This document shows positions 34,400-42,650 of a stretch of DNA of 46,714 nucleotides, one piece after another (positions within the stretch are counted from its first letter, which is position 1; every line of letters begins with the position of its first letter). The translations under genes and the position numbers were made by a program. This stretch comes from Desulfovibrionales bacterium. Its GTDB lineage: Bacteria > Desulfobacterota > Desulfovibrionia > Desulfovibrionales > Desulfonatronaceae. The notes under the pieces were generated by a model, which did not search any database, was not told where the DNA came from, and worked only from the letters and a program-made list of their open reading frames with translations. The stretch covers positions 1 through 46,714 of the forward strand of contig REDL01000111.1 in assembly GCA_007693505.1 (NCBI GenBank). The letters are read 5' to 3'.

Positions 34400-34777
34400 A
34401 TGCGTGTAGAGAATACGCTTGAACACCGGTCAATTGTGCCGGATGGTGCACAGGTTCCACCGGTTTCTGGCCTGCTGGACAATGGCAAGCTGGATGTGCT
34501 CAAACGCGGCAAGGAACAAGGTGAACAAGGGCAGCGGTCCTCTGGAGAAAACATCGGGAACGCTTTGCTGGAGGCCATGGATTTGGCTGAGGAACATCTC
34601 AAGGGAACCGGGCTGAATATTCGCTTGAAGACTGCTGAGAAGAGCGAACGACTTCAGGTGGAAGTGTTTGATCCAGAAACCAAGGAAGTGATACGCCGTT
34701 TTCCCCCGGATGAAATCATTCGATTGGCCGAATCCCTTGATGAAATGGCCGGCTTGATCGTCAACAGATCCTTTTAA
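34400..34777 (+). CDS. flaG: FlaG-family flagellar protein
   Basis: 125 residues. The first 60 are polar and disordered (KRGKEQGEQGQRSSGENIG). The C-terminal FlaG domain reads LNIRLKTAEKSERLQVEVFD, then KEVIRRFPPDEIIRLAESLD, which is the conserved 'VVRQIPPEExLxLAE' signature. FlaG proteins affect filament length and are usually encoded near flagellin. The gene is transcribed away from flagellin, from its own sigma-28-type promoter, with GAGGAG eight bases before the ATG. Confidence 0.9.
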   Translation: MRVENTLEHRSIVPDGAQVPPVSGLLDNGKLDVLKRGKEQGEQGQRSSGENIGNALLEAMDLAEEHLKGTGLNIRLKTAEKSERLQVEVFDPETKEVIRRFPPDEIIRLAESLDEMAGLIVNRSF

Positions 34778-34895
34778 GGTATGGTGAAGACCTTCTTCCG
34801 TTTCCCATTCGATAGCCAGGCACAGGCGGCCTGGTCATCAACGACGAAGCAATCCTCCTTGTAGGGGGGAAGCGAATAGGATAGGGGATGGACCC

Positions 34896-35756
34896 ATGCC
34901 TGGAATCGACATGCACACCCACTCAACGGCTTCGGACGGTAGCCTTACGCCCACGGATTTGATGCTGGCAGCAAAGCATGCCGATCTGCAAGCCATTGCC
35001 TTGACGGATCATGATACAACTGGCGGTCTGGACGAGGCTGCGACGGTTGCCGCGGACATCGGGGTGGAATTCATTCCCGGATGTGAGCTGAGCGTCGTCT
35101 CTCCCAACGGCAATATGCACATCCTGGGTTATTGGATTCCTATTGGTCCCAGTGCGCTCAGTGACACATTGCGATTCTTGAGAGACCGACGTCATGAACG
35201 GAATCATCTGATCATGGCCAAGCTCAAGGCCCTGGGCATGGATATTTCCTATGACGAGGTCTTGGCCGTGTCCGGAGGCGACGCAGTTGGACGTCCGCAC
35301 ATCGCTCAGGTGATGCACACCAAGGGTTTTATCCAGCATGTCAGCGATGCCTTCAGGGACTACCTCGGTTCCGAAGGCAAGGCTTACGTCCCCAAGGAGA
35401 AGTTGGGCCCCCGCCAAGCCATTGAACTTCTGAAATCCGTTGGTGCAACTGTCGTTCTGGCCCATCCGTTCCTGCTTGGACTCGACGGAGCTGATTTGCG
35501 CGGGGTACTCAAGCAACTCAAGGGATTTGGCTTGGATGGGATTGAAGCCTACTACACCCTGCATCGGCCGGACCAGACGCTTTTGTATTTAGACATTGCT
35601 CAGGATTTGAACCTTCTGGTGGCCGGTGGCTCTGATTTTCACGGTGCCGTCAAACCGGACGTCCTGTTGGGCAGGGGATTCGGAAACCTGTTTGTTCCCT
35701 ACTCCGTGCTGGATGCCATGAAGTCGCGCCGAAACGAGCTTGGACTGCCGGCCTGA
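34896..35756 (+). CDS. PHP-domain phosphoesterase (YciV/RnmAM-like)
   Basis: 286 residues of the PHP fold. Metal ligands are in MHTHSTASDGSLTP (His7, His9, Asp14), LTDHDT, VLAHPF and the terminal GSDFHG. The helical insertion between TDHDT and the HPF motif is typical of YciV-type proteins, which remove nucleotides from 5' ends of short RNAs or act on 3',5'-bisphosphonucleotides (pAp). Length is normal and the protein is cytoplasmic. It lies 119 bp after flaG and 102 bp before the U32 protein gene on the same strand. Confidence 0.9.
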   Translation: MPGIDMHTHSTASDGSLTPTDLMLAAKHADLQAIALTDHDTTGGLDEAATVAADIGVEFIPGCELSVVSPNGNMHILGYWIPIGPSALSDTLRFLRDRRHERNHLIMAKLKALGMDISYDEVLAVSGGDAVGRPHIAQVMHTKGFIQHVSDAFRDYLGSEGKAYVPKEKLGPRQAIELLKSVGATVVLAHPFLLGLDGADLRGVLKQLKGFGLDGIEAYYTLHRPDQTLLYLDIAQDLNLLVAGGSDFHGAVKPDVLLGRGFGNLFVPYSVLDAMKSRRNELGLPA

Positions 35757-35858
35757 CTGGTTCAGTCGACCCCCTCCTTTTCTTCAAAGCCAACGCGGAA
35801 ACATTTTCCCGCCTCCCCTTTTTTTTCACATTACCGAACCCGCCCCATAGTTGTCCCC

Positions 35859-37151
35859 ATGCCGCTGTCCTTTTTCCGTCCGGAGCTGTTGGCTCCCGCG
35901 GGCAATTTTGCCAAATTGCGTGTTGCCTTGCGCTACGGCGCGGATGCCGTTTATCTTGGTGGGACGACACTGAGTCTTCGTTCCGGTACGGCAGGCTTTG
36001 ATCGGGATGCTGTTGCTCATGGCGTGGAGGTCGCCCATGACGCAGGTGTTCAGGTCTACTTCTGCCTGAACGCATTCCCCTTGGAGACGGACCTGGCGGC
36101 TGTTCAGGAAGCCTTGGTGATGCTTGATGCCTTGTCTGCCGGGCACCGTGTTGACGGGTTGATCGTCGCTGATCCCGGAGTTTTTGCCCTGGCCCGGAAG
36201 TTCTTGCCGAACACGCCCGTGCATGTCAGCACCCAGGCCAATACGGGCAACAGCGCGGCGGTGCAGTTCTGGCAAGAGCTTGGAGCGACACGGGTCAACC
36301 TGGCTCGGGAATTGACCCACCGCGATCTGCGTCAGGTTCGACACGCTGTCCCGAATATGGAGCTTGAGCTTTTCGTCCATGGGGCCATGTGCCTGGCCCT
36401 TTCCGGCCGGTGCTCTCTCAGTGCCCATCTCAACGCCCGCTCGGCAAACAAGGGGAACTGTACCCAGCCGTGCCGCTTCCAATACAGGCCGCAAGCCCTG
36501 GCCATGGCCGTGGAGGAGCAGTTGCGGCCCGGGGATGTTCTCTGGGAGGTTCAGGAGGGTGAGGACTTCACGGCATTTTTCAGTCCCCGCGACCTATGCC
36601 TGGTCAAATATCTCCCCTGGCTGTGTCGGAATCGGATAGATGCCCTGAAAATCGAAGGACGAATGCGTTCGGTGGCATATGTGGCCCTGGCCTGCGATGT
36701 TTATCGCACAGCGTTGGATGATTTCACTCAGGGACGGTTTCGGCCGGATCTTTATCTGCGTGAACTCGGGGCGTCTCTGCACCGACCCATGGACTCGGGA
36801 TTTTTCCTCTACGGTGCGTCAACCGCAACGGCAAAACGCTGGGATTGTATCGGCACCAAGACCATGGTCGGCCATCTGCACAGCCAGGAGGGATCAGGGC
36901 GGTGGTGCACCCAGGTTCTGGATCGGTGGAATACTGAAGAACCGGTGGAGATGGTCCTCCCCGGGTTGCGGCGTCTGGTATTGCGTCCAGGGGAGTATGG
37001 ATTGGAAAATGAGCGGGGGGATGCACTGGATCGGGCGCATCCCGGGCAGCGCGTGATGCTTTGCTGTGATCACCCGGAGTGCAACGAGGATATCTTCATC
37101 CGCCAAATCCAGTCTCAGGCCCCCGGGCGGGCTCGCGGGGCAACACGATGA
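35859..37151 (+). CDS. U32 family protein (TrhP/YegQ-like)
   Basis: 430 residues. The start LLAPAGNFAKLRVALRYGAD, AVYLGG, is characteristic of U32 proteins. The conserved cysteine cluster is Cys178 and Cys185 (HGAMCLALSGRCSLS) plus Cys201 and Cys205 (NKGNCTQPCR), preceded by the catalytic-type E/H residues of ELELFVHGAMC. These cysteines hold an iron-sulfur cluster in the TrhP-type members, which hydroxylate tRNA uridine using prephenate. Older annotations call the family 'collagenase-like protease'. The ribosome-binding site is weak. Its stop codon overlaps the start of the cupin gene (ATGA). Confidence 0.85.
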   Translation: MPLSFFRPELLAPAGNFAKLRVALRYGADAVYLGGTTLSLRSGTAGFDRDAVAHGVEVAHDAGVQVYFCLNAFPLETDLAAVQEALVMLDALSAGHRVDGLIVADPGVFALARKFLPNTPVHVSTQANTGNSAAVQFWQELGATRVNLARELTHRDLRQVRHAVPNMELELFVHGAMCLALSGRCSLSAHLNARSANKGNCTQPCRFQYRPQALAMAVEEQLRPGDVLWEVQEGEDFTAFFSPRDLCLVKYLPWLCRNRIDALKIEGRMRSVAYVALACDVYRTALDDFTQGRFRPDLYLRELGASLHRPMDSGFFLYGASTATAKRWDCIGTKTMVGHLHSQEGSGRWCTQVLDRWNTEEPVEMVLPGLRRLVLRPGEYGLENERGDALDRAHPGQRVMLCCDHPECNEDIFIRQIQSQAPGRARGATR

Positions 37152-37693
37152 GCATGGGCAGGCGCCTCTCTCAGTTGGCCACAATTTCCGGCCACAGACG
37201 CTTCATCTCCTGCGGGCGGGACATGCTGCGGCAAAAGGCCGCGGATGCGAACCGCAATACCCGGCTGCGTGAAATTCATGTTCTGCACCAGGACGATGCC
37301 GATCCGCTGCACCGGATGCTCAATGCACTGCAACCCGGAACCTACGCCAGACCGCACCGCCATCTGGCCCCGCCCAAGTCCGAAGGGTTTGTCATTTTGC
37401 AAGGCACGGCCGGTGTTGTTCTGTTCACTCCGCAGGGTACGGATATTCTGGAAGAGTATGTCCTGTTGGATAGAGCCCAGGGAGATCTCGTCGCCGACGT
37501 CCGTGCCGGAGTCTGGCATACGATTCTGGCTCTGGCTCCGGACACGGTGCTGTTTGAAGTCAAACCCGGCCCGTATTCTCCGGTGACGGACAAGGACTTT
37601 GCCCCATGGGCGCCGGATGCGGACAGCGATGCGGCGGGCGACTATCTGCGAGATCTGGAACGTCGCTTCAGGGATGCCATGGGCCTGGACTGA
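37148..37693 (+). CDS. WbuC-like cupin metalloprotein
   Basis: 181 residues from the ATG at 37148, which overlaps the U32 stop. An in-frame extension upstream overlaps the U32 gene and is rejected. The cupin core is LQPGTYARPHRHLAPPKSEG with metal ligands His, His and Glu, then GFVILQGTAGVVLF and, in the second motif, GVWHTILALAPDTVLFEVKP with a conserved His. The family (WbuC) is linked to polysaccharide loci in some species, but the substrate is unknown. Tight coupling to the U32 gene suggests a shared role, possibly in RNA modification or metabolite repair. Confidence 0.8.
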   Translation: MSMGRRLSQLATISGHRRFISCGRDMLRQKAADANRNTRLREIHVLHQDDADPLHRMLNALQPGTYARPHRHLAPPKSEGFVILQGTAGVVLFTPQGTDILEEYVLLDRAQGDLVADVRAGVWHTILALAPDTVLFEVKPGPYSPVTDKDFAPWAPDADSDAAGDYLRDLERRFRDAMGLD

Positions 37694-37708
37694 ACCCAGC
37701 AGCCATGG

Positions 37709-38386
37709 TCACCCCGCGGCCATCTGCTCCAGACCGGGCTTGTCCAACAGCTTGATGGTGCGACCCTGGACCTGGATCTGACCGGTTTCAGACATTTTCT
37801 TCAAGGTCCGGGAGAGCGTTTCCGGGGTTGTTCCCAGCAGAGTGGCCAGCTGGCCCTTGGTCACGTCCAATTCCACCTGGTCATCTCGAATCAGTTCCTC
37901 GCTGGCATGCAGAAGGTAGGCGGCCAATCTGGCCGGGCTCTCCTTGAGAGACAGGTTTTCCACCAGCCTGGTCAGTTGCCGCAGCCGCCGGGAGAGATCG
38001 GCCAGCATGTTCATGGCCAGGTTTGGGTCACTGGCCAGGAGGCGCCGGATGGCCTGGCGGGGAAAAAAGAACATGCGCGATTCACGAAGCGCCTCGGCAT
38101 TGGCTGGGTAGGTCCCTCCAGAATAGACCGGTACCTCGGCAAAAATTTCTCCTGGACCGACGAAGTGCAACACCTGCTCTTTGCCCTCGAACGATATCTT
38201 GGAGATTTTCACCTGTCCTGACACCACGAAAAAAAAACCCGCAGCGTCCTCGCCTTCAGAGAAGATCAGGTCTCCGGGGTGGTAGGTTATGGGATCGGCA
38301 ATCCGGGCCAGGGTCCGAAGCTGTGATTCGGGAAGTCCCTGAAACACAGGGCTTTGGCTGAGCACTGCAATGGTATCTTCAGGCAT
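37709..38386 (-). CDS. Crp/Fnr-family transcription regulator
   Basis: 225 residues from the ATG at 38386 with AGGA upstream; a longer frame (extra 44 residues) is considered non-coding. The N-terminal cyclic-nucleotide-type beta barrel is FVVSGQVKISKISFEGKEQV, HFVGPGEIFAEVPVYSGGTY, then the dimerisation helix PNLAMNMLADLSRRLRQLTR. The C-terminal helix-turn-helix is VTKGQLATLLGTTPETLSRT. No N-terminal cysteine cluster is seen, so it is not an oxygen-sensing FNR proper. In this group such proteins regulate redox, nitrogen-oxide or carbon metabolism. It converges with the cupin gene and is followed upstream by the DUF2156 gene. Confidence 0.9.
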   Translation of the reverse strand: MPEDTIAVLSQSPVFQGLPESQLRTLARIADPITYHPGDLIFSEGEDAAGFFFVVSGQVKISKISFEGKEQVLHFVGPGEIFAEVPVYSGGTYPANAEALRESRMFFFPRQAIRRLLASDPNLAMNMLADLSRRLRQLTRLVENLSLKESPARLAAYLLHASEELIRDDQVELDVTKGQLATLLGTTPETLSRTLKKMSETGQIQVQGRTIKLLDKPGLEQMAAG

Positions 38387-38548
38387 TGGGGTTCCTCTGT
38401 TCAGGTTGGAAGGAACAGGGGCGGGTATGTCCGAAGCCAAGTTCCATACCCTGCGGGGGGAGGGGAGGAAAATCGTGTCATCGGCTCGGCTTGGGAGAGA
38501 TTTTTCGGCCAAGGACACGATGACAGGGGGTGCGCAACATGCCGGCCA

Positions 38549-39445
38549 TCACCCGCCGACAAAACGAACTTCGAATTTTTTCAGAAAACAGGCCGGATTG
38601 TAAGACAACTTTGCCTTGCGCAGGCCCTCGTCGTCCAGGTCTTGCTCACGATTTACATAGGCAAATTCGCTTGCCGCGTGAACAAGGAACAGATTGTTGA
38701 TGGCCTGATAAACGCCCTTGTAGGCGGTATGGCCTTTCTCAAAGTGGATGACCACGGTATTCGCGGTCAGTGCCTCGGCCACGGTATAGGCAATAATGTC
38801 GTCGCCCACCTCCAGGACCCCGCCCATAAGGCCGGGAATGTGGTCCCACTCCATGAGGACGCGTTTGATGGCCGAATTTTCAGCCTCCAGGGCATGAGAG
38901 TCAACACATTCCTTCCAGGTGCACCAATTGGATTGCATCTCCAGAACCCGCTCCACGCAGTCGAGATCCAGGGGGTGGTAGACAGCTTGATGTTTGCGCT
39001 GGAACTGGCGTAGCAGGTTCTTTTTTTTATGAAAGCGGTTGCCTTTCAGTTCGATCAGGTCTTGAACGGAATACAGATAATCCCATTGGCCCCGAGCCTC
39101 GGTCAGAATCATCCGCTCTCCGAATTGTCGCCGCCAGATGCGGGTGAGTTCCTCTGGAATGCGGTGAAATAAGGCCGGGTGCAGATCTGGTTCATGCTCC
39201 TTCCAGTCCACATCGTCCCAGGCGCCCACCGGCGCCCAGTACACAGGCTGCGGGCGTTGCTGTCGCAACCAGACCAGTTGGCTGTCAAAGCACCACTCCA
39301 AGCCGTATTCCTCGGCCCAACCGAAGATGTTGGCAAAGCTGTAGTCCGATGTTTTCTGGGGACACTGAGTCAAAAGCGCAAGGTAGCGCTCTTGGTCTCG
39401 CAAGGATATGGGTTGAAAATCTCGCAAAAGAGGTGTGGATGGCAT
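38549..39445 (-). CDS. DUF2156 (phosphatidylglycerol lysyltransferase C-terminal domain-like) protein
   Basis: 298 residues with the double-GNAT-like fold of DUF2156. It begins RDFQPISLRDQERYLALLTQ and SDYSFANIFGWAEEY, contains the basic motif LKGNRFHKKKNLLRQFQRKH, and ends GLRKAKLSYNPACFLKKFEV. The last segment matches the 'LRxAKLSYxPxxLLKK' motif of this family. Related domains transfer amino acids from aminoacyl-tRNA to lipids, but stand-alone members are uncharacterised. No membrane helices are present. It sits upstream of the Crp/Fnr gene on the same strand with a 162-bp gap and is divergent from ssrA. Confidence 0.85.
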   Translation of the reverse strand: MPSTPLLRDFQPISLRDQERYLALLTQCPQKTSDYSFANIFGWAEEYGLEWCFDSQLVWLRQQRPQPVYWAPVGAWDDVDWKEHEPDLHPALFHRIPEELTRIWRRQFGERMILTEARGQWDYLYSVQDLIELKGNRFHKKKNLLRQFQRKHQAVYHPLDLDCVERVLEMQSNWCTWKECVDSHALEAENSAIKRVLMEWDHIPGLMGGVLEVGDDIIAYTVAEALTANTVVIHFEKGHTAYKGVYQAINNLFLVHAASEFAYVNREQDLDDEGLRKAKLSYNPACFLKKFEVRFVGG

Positions 39446-39629
39446 ACGTCTTTTTGGTTGTTCGGAAAGGGTTGGAGAGCGCGAGCAAATTCAAGCTGAA
39501 TCGCTCTATGCAAACTATGCCTGAACCTGGAAATTCGCAAGTTTTCAGCATTTTTACAGCAGGGGAAAACGGTTGCCAACCAGGTATTGAAAGCTGAGTA
39601 TTGAGAACTGTCTGGCTCGAATCCGCCCC

Positions 39630-39657
39630 TTGCATTTTTTCACCCCGTCATTATAGT
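39630..39657 (+). promoter_or_regulatory. Sigma-70 promoter of ssrA
   Basis: TTGCAT at 39630-39635 and TATAGT at 39652-39657 with 16-bp spacing. Transcription would start about 39664, some 9 bases before the mature 5' end of tmRNA. Confidence 0.65.
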
Positions 39658-39672
39658 CTTGATTCACCCCAT

Positions 39673-40031
39673 GGGGGCGCCCTGGTTTCGACGGGGATGA
39701 TGAAACCACGGCTGCAGGCCGAGGTGCTGCGAGGCCTCGTAAAACACGCAGCAGGCAATCAACTGCCAACGATCGCGAATACGCCCTGGCTGCTTAAGAC
39801 AGCCAGCGTTTCTCCGGCCCATTGCCTGGTAAGCCGATAGAAACGACGACACTTCAGGCTGGCGTTGATTCCTTTGTTCGTCGGGAATCAACGCGAGACT
39901 CAGACGAACTGGCCAAGGAGACGCCTGGATAGGGGCAATCTCCAAGGCGAGAACCCAAACCTGTCCTAAGCCTGTAGACGTCGCTGGCGGACCGTTCTCG
40001 GACGCGGGTTCGATTCCCGCCGCCTCCACCA
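39673..40031 (+). ncRNA. ssrA: tmRNA (ssrA), tag ANDREYALAA
   Basis: Transfer-messenger RNA that rescues stalled ribosomes with SmpB. The 5' end GGGGGCG pairs with CGCCTCC at 40021-40027 to make the 7-bp acceptor stem (one G-U), followed by A and the encoded CCA at 40029-40031. The T-arm TTCGATTCC lies near 40009-40017, and the family box CCTGGTTTCGACGGGGATG near the 5' end is intact. The resume codon is GCC at 39765, and the tag frame reads A-N-D-R-E-Y-A-L-A-A followed by TAA at 39795-39797. The tag ends in the ALAA degron recognised by ClpXP. A strong terminator follows. The gene is the left border of the probable island debris to 42.6 kb. Confidence 0.96.
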
Positions 40032-40067
40032 ATTTAATATTTTAAGATAGTCCAAGGTATTCTAAGA

Positions 40068-40113
40068 AAAGCCCCTGGCCCTTATGAAATAAGGGTTCAG
40101 GGGCTTTCTTTTT
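40068..40113 (+). terminator. Rho-independent terminator of ssrA
   Basis: Stem AAAGCCCCTG at 40068-40077 pairs with CAGGGGCTTT at 40098-40107, with an inner CCCTTAT/ATAAGGG stem, and is followed by CTTTTT. It lies 36 bp after the CCA end. Confidence 0.9.
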
Positions 40114-40227
40114 GTCTAATATCGTCCAACATGCGACACGAGATGACGTCATTCACACCCGAAGACCGCCTGCTTCGCATCCGCCACATCATCCCACGCA
40201 AGCTCCCCATCTTCCAGCCGGACCTTC

Positions 40228-41155
40228 AATTCACGTCCGCCAGGGCTTCGTGGCCATATCCGCCCAGATGTTTTTCGATCTCCAGTTCCCGGCCCACGGC
40301 GTCGGAGAGCAGGCTGAACTGCGCGGTGTAGGCCATGTGGCTGCGCCACTGGGCGACAAAGACCGAGGCATTGGTAGCCTTTTGGCCCGCTCCGGAAGCA
40401 GAAAATGCGCCAGCGCGCCGGGCAGCCCCTCCTGTGTTTGATCGGCGACGGACTTGGCCAAGGCGTTGGCCATGTCCGTAACCAGCAGCCGGATCAGCAG
40501 GTCCGCCAGGGATGGTTGCGCTTCCTGATAGCCAAAGGCGATGGCCATTTGGTTCCAGAAAAATCCGTCCAGCCCGTGCCTGACGATGTCGTTGCGCTGG
40601 CACGGCCTTGAGGTTGCATTTTCGGTCCGGACACATCTGGCCAAAAAGGCGTATCAGCACCTCGAAAGAGCCGGGATGTTCGGCCCTGGTCAGCACGGCA
40701 AGCAATTTCAGGTCCAGCTCCGCTTCCCGGTCGTGCGGCGCGATGAGCTTTTTGGCCCGCACCAGCCTGTCCTTGCTGCTGAAAAACGATTTGCGCTCCT
40801 GGAGATGGCCGCGCATGGACTGATTGATCAGTCCCAGTTCACCCAGCAAAATGGAGGCCCAGTCCGCGTGAAAGGTCTTGGCGTACAGGCGGATGTCCAG
40901 CAGCCAGTCCTGGTCCGGTTCCGGCTCCGGAGAGCGAAAATAGAGCAGATACCGCCCCAGGGGGGCTTCCAGTTCCAGCAGGACCTTCAGCTCCAGACTG
41001 CCCACCTCGTCGGCCAGAATCACCTGCACCCCGTCCAGGCCCAGGGCGCGGACAAAGTCCGCGAATTCGCCGTCCGGGTCATGCCAGAAAACGATCCGCC
41101 GGTCTTCGGCCTGGAAAAGGTCGGCAAGGCTTTCGGTGATGTGGGAGGTGTTCAT
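40228..41155 (-). pseudogene. pglZ: Truncated, frameshifted BREX pglZ (PglZ type A)
   Basis: From the ATG at 41155 the minus strand reads a PglZ N-terminus: RRIVFWHDPDGEFADFVRAL, GRYLLYFRSPEPEPDQDWLL and DIRLYAKTFHADWASILLGE, LGLINQSMRGHL. After about residue 180 a frameshift moves the homology to another frame (DGFFWNQMAIAFGYQEAQPS, LADLLIRLLVTDMANAL). A second shift returns to the first (NASVFVAQWRSHMAYTAQFS, LLSDAVGRELEIEKHLGGY). Only the first third of PglZ (about 850 residues) remains; the alkaline-phosphatase-like catalytic core is lost. In a working BREX system PglZ acts with BrxC, PglX and others against phage. Its start overlaps the TumE-like stop (ATGA). A last in-frame-free piece at 40149-40230 (ELKVRLEDGELAWDDVADAK) may belong to it or to another gene. 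Confidence 0.8.
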
Positions 41156-41487
41156 GAGGGGATGGGGGAGGTTGAAGGGGGTGAGGTTGAAGGTTGAAGG
41201 GGTTCAGATTGAAGAGAGCAGGCAATCTCTTTCAACACTTCCGCCAGGTCGGCTCCTGCACGTGAGGGTAAAACCTGGATTTCCTCATCATTGCGGATGT
41301 GCTTATGGTGCGGAAAGGTGGCCACATCAGGCCAATGCCCCGCATTGTCCCAGCGAATGATCAGCATTTCATCCTGATTTTGCCAGTGATAAGCATACTT
41401 GAGCATGACGCCGTTGAGCACAACCTGTCGGATGAACAGCCTGCTTTTATCGACAAAAATAATTTCGGCTTTCAACCGAAGATTCAC
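41152..41487 (-). CDS. tumE: TumE-like toxin (DUF6516 family)
   Basis: Core residues KYAYHWQNQDEMLIIRWDNA, then HWPDVATFPHHKHIRNDEEI, match the DUF6516/TumE toxin family (YHFxD... FRxDNAPHH... FPHHKH). GTG 41487 gives 111 residues, but it has no well-spaced ribosome-binding site, and family members have about 20 more N-terminal residues. The frame is open to a CTG at 41553 that overlaps the antitoxin stop (CTGA), so translation may start there with sequence IIESWTVRHFDSEG restored. The C-terminal tail (PSTSPPSTSPIPS) is encoded by a low-complexity repeat and is not family-like. It overlaps the truncated pglZ. Confidence 0.75.
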   Translation of the reverse strand: MNLRLKAEIIFVDKSRLFIRQVVLNGVMLKYAYHWQNQDEMLIIRWDNAGHWPDVATFPHHKHIRNDEEIQVLPSRAGADLAEVLKEIACSLQSEPLQPSTSPPSTSPIPS

Positions 41488-41549
41488 TCCTTCACTGTCA
41501 AAGTGCCTTACGGTCCAGGACTCGATAATATCCGTGTTGTTCGATGAGA

Positions 41550-41834
41550 TCAGACAGCACGGTTAATGTCTTCCAGCTTCTCTTTCCACCAATTCAAAGC
41601 CTCTTGGGCGAATTCCCAATCCATCAAATCGTCCTCGGCCTGGAAATCCTCCTCATTGTGCAAGGCCATGATTTGATTTTGAAAAGATTGGAAGGTCTGC
41701 CCATATTTTTTTTCAAACAAGGCACACTCAGACTCGTACCGACTCATCTTCGACAACGCGAGTAACGTGGCATGCTCTCGCAAGGCAAGAGTTTCAGAAG
41801 CACCGGCCTGTTTTAGGATTTCAGCAATAGACAT
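41550..41834 (-). CDS. tumA: TumA-like antitoxin
   Basis: 94 residues from the ATG at 41834 (MSIAEILKQAGASETLALRE), with GGAGG upstream; nine further residues are possible. The protein is mostly helical and acidic (LHNEEDFQAEDDLMDWEFAQ, EALNWWKEKLEDINRAV). It is encoded just before a TumE/DUF6516 toxin on the same strand with touching or overlapping frames, as expected for the TumA antitoxin. Such pairs are common as inserted modules in BREX and other defence loci. Confidence 0.75.
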   Translation of the reverse strand: MSIAEILKQAGASETLALREHATLLALSKMSRYESECALFEKKYGQTFQSFQNQIMALHNEEDFQAEDDLMDWEFAQEALNWWKEKLEDINRAV

Positions 41835-41947
41835 GGACACCTCCCGTGCGAACTTATTCATTGCTTGTCGTCACGCAAAATAAGCGTGCCAATGGGAAAC
41901 AAAGGCTGTGAGGTACCCCCGCTTACCAAATATCGAGCCCAGTTCAA

Positions 41948-42245
41948 TCACCCTCTGAGATAGATTGCTTTAAGTCCCATCAACGCCATCAACCGCCGAA
42001 CGCGCCTGCGGTTCACGCAGTAGCCGTTTCGGCGCAACCAGCGCATCACTTGGCGAGCTGCCGAAGCAGGGCGACTGGAGATACTTCGCGTTCATAAGCC
42101 TCATCAATGCAAGGCTCTCAGTCGACTCACCCTTGGGTCGATAATCATACGTCAAGCGGCCTATGCCCAACAACCCACAATGCTTCACTATGCTGAGCCT
42201 CTGGTGGTCGACCACGACCATACCCTGTCTCCGGGCCTGGCTCAA
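41948..42245 (-). pseudogene. IS3 transposase OrfB fragment, frameshifted and truncated
   Basis: The N-terminus is MSQARRQGMVVVDHQRLSIV, KHCGLLGIGRLTYDYRPKGE, LALMRLMNAKYLQSPCFGS, which matches IS3 OrfB. After this a one-base frameshift near 42045 moves homology to another frame (QVMRWLRRNGYCVNRRRVRR, LMALMGLKAIYLRG) that ends at a TGA at 41948-41950. The integrase catalytic DDE domain is absent. Confidence 0.8.
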
Positions 42246-42520
42246 CGCCCGGAAACCTTGGCCAAAAAATCCCGCTCCACCGTCAGCTGACCTGTCTTGG
42301 CGTGGAGTTCCTTGATCTCCTGCTCGAGGGATTTGGATTTCTTTTCAGGCCCTCTTGAGAATACCTCGGCCATGCCGATCCTGGCCTGTGCTTTCCATTG
42401 CGTGATTTGGTTCAGATAAACTCCGTGTCTCGCTGCAAGCTGCGATGTCGTCAAGTCGCCGACCAACGCCCCCAAAGTCACCTTCGCCTTGAACTCAGCT
42501 GAATACCGTGCCCTCTTCAT
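42242..42520 (-). CDS. IS3-family transposase OrfA
   Basis: 92 residues, an intact helix-turn-helix OrfA: YSAEFKAKVTLGALVGDLTT, SQLAARHGVYLNQITQWKAQ, then a leucine-zipper-like region EQEIKELHAKTGQLTVERDF. It overlaps orfB by 4 bases, where a programmed -1 frameshift normally makes the OrfAB transposase. Because orfB is broken no transposase can form, though OrfA alone could still bind the two terminal repeats. Confidence 0.88.
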   Translation of the reverse strand: MKRARYSAEFKAKVTLGALVGDLTTSQLAARHGVYLNQITQWKAQARIGMAEVFSRGPEKKSKSLEQEIKELHAKTGQLTVERDFLAKVSGR

Positions 42521-42650
42521 GGTCCCTCCTGTGTCGTGGACTCCACCTTAACAGGCTGTCCAGTTTTGGGGGACCACTATAGTTCGGGGTGGTTCAGAAC
42601 TGTTTACTGTTTTACAAGTCGCAGCGCCTTTTTTCTGGCATCTGTTCTGT

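Larger units (their letters stand above)
41948..42578 (-). mobile_element. Truncated IS3-family insertion sequence
   Basis: The left terminal repeat and leader (42519-42578, TGGTCCCCCAAAACTGGACA inward from about 42576), an intact orfA and a broken orfB are present. The right end is missing after about 41948, and no second terminal repeat is seen before the TumA gene. The 60-bp left end also occurs alone at 7513-7572. The element is oriented to the minus strand and is not able to move by itself. Confidence 0.85.
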
